NCBI GenBank assembly: GCA_965247265.1
Contig: OZ252002.1
Location: 2,294,001 to 2,358,000, forward strand
Reading direction: 5' to 3'
From: G965247265 sp965247265
GTDB lineage: Bacteria > Pseudomonadota > Gammaproteobacteria > UBA4575
DNA length: 64,000 nt
Shown here: piece after piece, positions 61,232 through 64,000 of the stretch
Layout of the letters: the number at the start of each line of letters is the position of its first letter
How positions within the stretch are numbered: the first letter of the stretch is position 1
Translations under genes and position numbers: made by a program
Notes under the pieces: generated by a model
Databases searched by the model: none
Told to the model about the DNA's origin: nothing
What the model saw: the letters and a program-made list of their open reading frames with translations, nothing else

Positions 61232-64000
61232 CTAAGCCTGTGTACTTTCCCCACTGGCTTCTGGATTCGATTCAGTATTTGAAAGCTCTTCAGCTAATGC
61301 TTTTTCCATCATTGACTCAGAAGACATTTCAACTTTTTCTTCTATCTCAGCAGGCATTGGCTCTGCAAACAAACTTGCACGACGCTTTTCATGGTAAGCA
61401 AGCCCTGTACCAGCAGGAATCAAGCGACCCACAATCACATTTTCTTTTAATCCTCTCAACATATCTTTAGAACCTCGCACTGCAGACTCTGTGAGTACGC
61501 GCGTAGTTTCCTGGAACGATGCTGCAGAAATAAATGATTCCGTCACTAAGGATGCCTTTGTGATACCAAGCAGAACGTTTGCAAAAACTGCAGGCTGTTT
61601 TCCTTCAGCCTCCATTTTTACATTCACTTCCAATACTCGAGATTTCTCGACTTGCTCGCTTCGTAAAAAGTTGGTGTCACCAGACTCTAATATTTCTGCT
61701 TTACGCAACATTTGTCTAATAATAGTTTCAATATGTTTATCATCGATGCCAACACCTTGTAATCGATATACATCTTGAATTTCTTTTACCAAATATTCTG
61801 CAAGCGCAGTTACGCCCAGCAATCGTAAAATATCATGCGGATTTAATTCGCCATCTACAACAACTTCGCCTTTTTCAACATGCTCACCTTCAAACACATT
61901 TATTTGGCGCCATTTTGGAATCAGCACTTCGGTAGATTCGCCATCCTCATCCGTTATAACTAGCCGTTCTTTGCCTTTAGTATCTTTACCAAAACTTACT
62001 GTGCCTGTTTGTTCAGCAAGAACCGCGGATTCTTTTGGTTTACGTGCTTCAAATAAATCTGCCACACGCGGCAAACCACCTGTGATGTCACGCGTTTTAG
62101 ATGATTCTTGAGGTATGCGCGCAATGACATCGCCCACACCCACAGCGTTACCATCAGACAAACTAACAATTGCACCAGGAGGCAAAATATAATGAGCAGG
62201 TATTTCTGTACCTGCAAACTTTAAAGCCACGCCTTTTTGATCTAATAAATTTACAGATGGTCTCAGATCTTTGCCTGCTGCAGGTCGACCTTTTGGATCT
62301 GAAACTACTGTTGAACTAAGCCCAGTAACTTCATCTGTAAATGAATCAACCGTAACGCCATCTGCAAAATCAACTAACTGAATTTGTCCTGCAACTTCTG
62401 TAATTATTGGATGGGTATGCGGATCCCAGTTAGCGACTACTTGCCCAGCTTGAACTGCATCACCATCGTTTACGGATATGGATGCACCATAAGAAATTTT
62501 GTAGCGCTCTTTTTCACGACCTTGATCATCACTGATGCCTAGCTCTCCAGAACGAGACACTGCAACATTGTGACCATTTTTATGTTGCACAAGTTTTAAA
62601 TTGTGCATGCGTACTATACCTGTTGTCTTCACTGTAATGTCAGTTGCTGACACTGCACGACTTGCCGCGCCACCAATATGAAATGTACGCATTGTTAGCT
62701 GTGTTCCGGGTTCGCCAATTGATTGTGCAGCAATCACACCTACTGCTTCGCCATCATTGACTAGGTGTCCACGCGCTAAATCGCGTCCATAACAACTCGA
62801 ACACACGCCATAGCGCGTTTTACATGTGATTGGTGTGCGAACTTTAATTTCATCAACACCGAATTCTTCAAATTTTTCAACACAGGCCTCATCCAATAAC
62901 GTTGTTGCCGGAATTACAACATTCCCTTTTACATCCAACACATCTTCAGCAGTTACTCTTCCTAATACTCGACTTTGTAGTGTTTGAACAACGTCACCAC
63001 CTTCAATTATAGGCTTTAACAACATTCCTTTATTTGTACCACAATCTTTTTCAGTTACCACCATATCTTGTGCAACATCCACAAGTCTGCGAGTCAAATA
63101 ACCTGAGTTGGCTGTTTTTAGTGCTGTGTCCGCCAGACCTTTTCGCGCACCATGCGTCGAAATAAAGTATTGCAATACATTTAAGCCTTCACGGAAATTT
63201 GCCGTAATTGGCGTCTCAATAATTGAACCATCTGGTTTTGCCATTAAACCGCGCATTCCTGCTAGCTGGCGAATTTGAGCTGCCGAGCCTCGCGCGCCAG
63301 AATCTGCCATCATATAAATTGAATTAAATGAATCTTGAGTAACTTTATTACCTTCAGCATCTTCCACTTCTTCATGTCCCAATCGGTCCATCATCGCTTT
63401 GGCCACTTGATCATTGGTGTGTGACCATATATCAATTACTTTGTTATAGCGTTCACCTTTTGTCACAAGGCCTGATGCATACTGAGAGGATATTTCCTTA
63501 ACTTCTTTTTCTGCATCTTGAAGAATAGAATGCTTTTCTTCAGGAATAACCATATCATTAGAGCAAAACGAAACACCAGAACGAGTAGCGAATTTAAATC
63601 CTGTGTACATTAATTTATCCGCAAAGATAACAGTATCTTTTAATCCAACACGTCTATATGACGCATCAATTAAAAATGAAATTGCACGTTTATTTAAATC
63701 GCGATTAACTAAATCAAACGGCATACCATCAGGAAGAATTTGAGACATTATTCCACGCCCAACCGTAGTTTCTGCTATACGGCGTTTTTCTGTTGTACTC
63801 CCATCTTCTGCGACATCAAAATCTTTTACACGTATTTTAACTTTGGCATGCAAGGCCACTGCATCACATTCATAAGCACGTTGTGCTTCTGCAATATCTG
63901 CAAAACACATGCCTTCACCTTTTACATTAATTTTTACGCGCGTGAGATAATACAAACCCAGCACGATGTCTTGTGATGGGACAATAATCGGTTCACCATT
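61232..64000 (-). CDS. rpoC: RNA polymerase beta' subunit (partial, C-terminal part)
   Basis: The frame is open to the right edge, so the true start lies beyond 64000; 922 residues of the C-terminal two thirds are present. It starts inside the conserved NGEPIIVPSQDIVLGLYYLT segment. The second zinc-binding set is visible as KDCGTNKGMLLKP and CKTRYGVCSSCYGRDLARG. IAAQSIGEPGTQLTMRTFHI, the start of the trigger-loop region, is intact. The last 45 residues are acidic and Ser-rich (SNPEASGESTQA). It is followed by the str operon without another gene between. Confidence 0.98.
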   Translation of the reverse strand, partial: NGEPIIVPSQDIVLGLYYLTRVKINVKGEGMCFADIAEAQRAYECDAVALHAKVKIRVKDFDVAEDGSTTEKRRIAETTVGRGIMSQILPDGMPFDLVNRDLNKRAISFLIDASYRRVGLKDTVIFADKLMYTGFKFATRSGVSFCSNDMVIPEEKHSILQDAEKEVKEISSQYASGLVTKGERYNKVIDIWSHTNDQVAKAMMDRLGHEEVEDAEGNKVTQDSFNSIYMMADSGARGSAAQIRQLAGMRGLMAKPDGSIIETPITANFREGLNVLQYFISTHGARKGLADTALKTANSGYLTRRLVDVAQDMVVTEKDCGTNKGMLLKPIIEGGDVVQTLQSRVLGRVTAEDVLDVKGNVVIPATTLLDEACVEKFEEFGVDEIKVRTPITCKTRYGVCSSCYGRDLARGHLVNDGEAVGVIAAQSIGEPGTQLTMRTFHIGGAASRAVSATDITVKTTGIVRMHNLKLVQHKNGHNVAVSRSGELGISDDQGREKERYKISYGASISVNDGDAVQAGQVVANWDPHTHPIITEVAGQIQLVDFADGVTVDSFTDEVTGLSSTVVSDPKGRPAAGKDLRPSVNLLDQKGVALKFAGTEIPAHYILPPGAIVSLSDGNAVGVGDVIARIPQESSKTRDITGGLPRVADLFEARKPKESAVLAEQTGTVSFGKDTKGKERLVITDEDGESTEVLIPKWRQINVFEGEHVEKGEVVVDGELNPHDILRLLGVTALAEYLVKEIQDVYRLQGVGIDDKHIETIIRQMLRKAEILESGDTNFLRSEQVEKSRVLEVNVKMEAEGKQPAVFANVLLGITKASLVTESFISAASFQETTRVLTESAVRGSKDMLRGLKENVIVGRLIPAGTGLAYHEKRRASLFAEPMPAEIEEKVEMSSESMMEKALAEELSNTESNPEASGESTQA

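Overview
This window looks like a chromosomal segment of an AT-rich gammaproteobacterium. The evidence is the intact str-S10-spc-alpha ribosomal gene order, a divergent ssb/uvrA pair, the miaB-ybeZ-ybeY-corC-lnt-leuS neighbourhood, and a Pseudomonas-like wbpV-wbpL-wbpM end to a surface-polysaccharide locus. Genus cannot be fixed from the sequence alone. Almost everything is on the minus strand; only uvrA is on the plus strand. No tRNA, rRNA, CRISPR array, transposase or integrase was recognised.

Layout in coordinate order. (1) 1-7.8 kb: partial leuS, then manC, lnt, corC, ybeY, ybeZ and miaB. manC sits as an insert in an otherwise housekeeping row. (2) 7.9-38.4 kb: a 30-kb O-antigen-type cluster. 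Its distal end is a WbpV/WbpL/WbpM-like set that would make and load a QuiNAc-type first sugar. The middle holds glycosyltransferases, flippases, methyltransferases and a membrane protein of unknown role. The proximal half makes nucleotide sugars: dTDP-sugars (rfbA, rfbB, rfbC, FdtA-type isomerase, C-methyltransferase, DegT aminotransferases), GDP-fucose (gmd, fcl, with GDP-mannose from the distant manC) and a WbpE-like aminotransferase. A sulfotransferase is included. No rfbD, wzz or ligase is visible. (3) 38.4-42.8 kb: ssb and uvrA diverging, then a SAM hydroxide adenosyltransferase gene convergent with uvrA. (4) 42.8-61.1 kb: an uninterrupted ribosomal superoperon from rpsL to rplQ, ending in a clear terminator. 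(5) 61.2-64 kb: the 3' part of rpoC.

Three genes in a 4-kb patch of the polysaccharide cluster (17.5-21.4 kb) are broken: a methyltransferase by a stop codon plus a frameshift, a flippase by a single in-frame stop, and a DUF268 gene by a frameshift at a T-tract that is also a U UUU UUA slippery heptamer. An intact flippase and an intact DUF268 paralogue lie next door, so the locus looks as if it is being remodelled.

In the ribosomal region the most distinctive items are a near-consensus promoter with a GC-rich discriminator between rpoC and rpsL, an extended -10 promoter plus a GNRA-capped GC-rich hairpin in an unusually long rpsJ-rplC gap, an acidic C-terminal tail on L3, and a tuf gene much richer in G+C than its neighbours.
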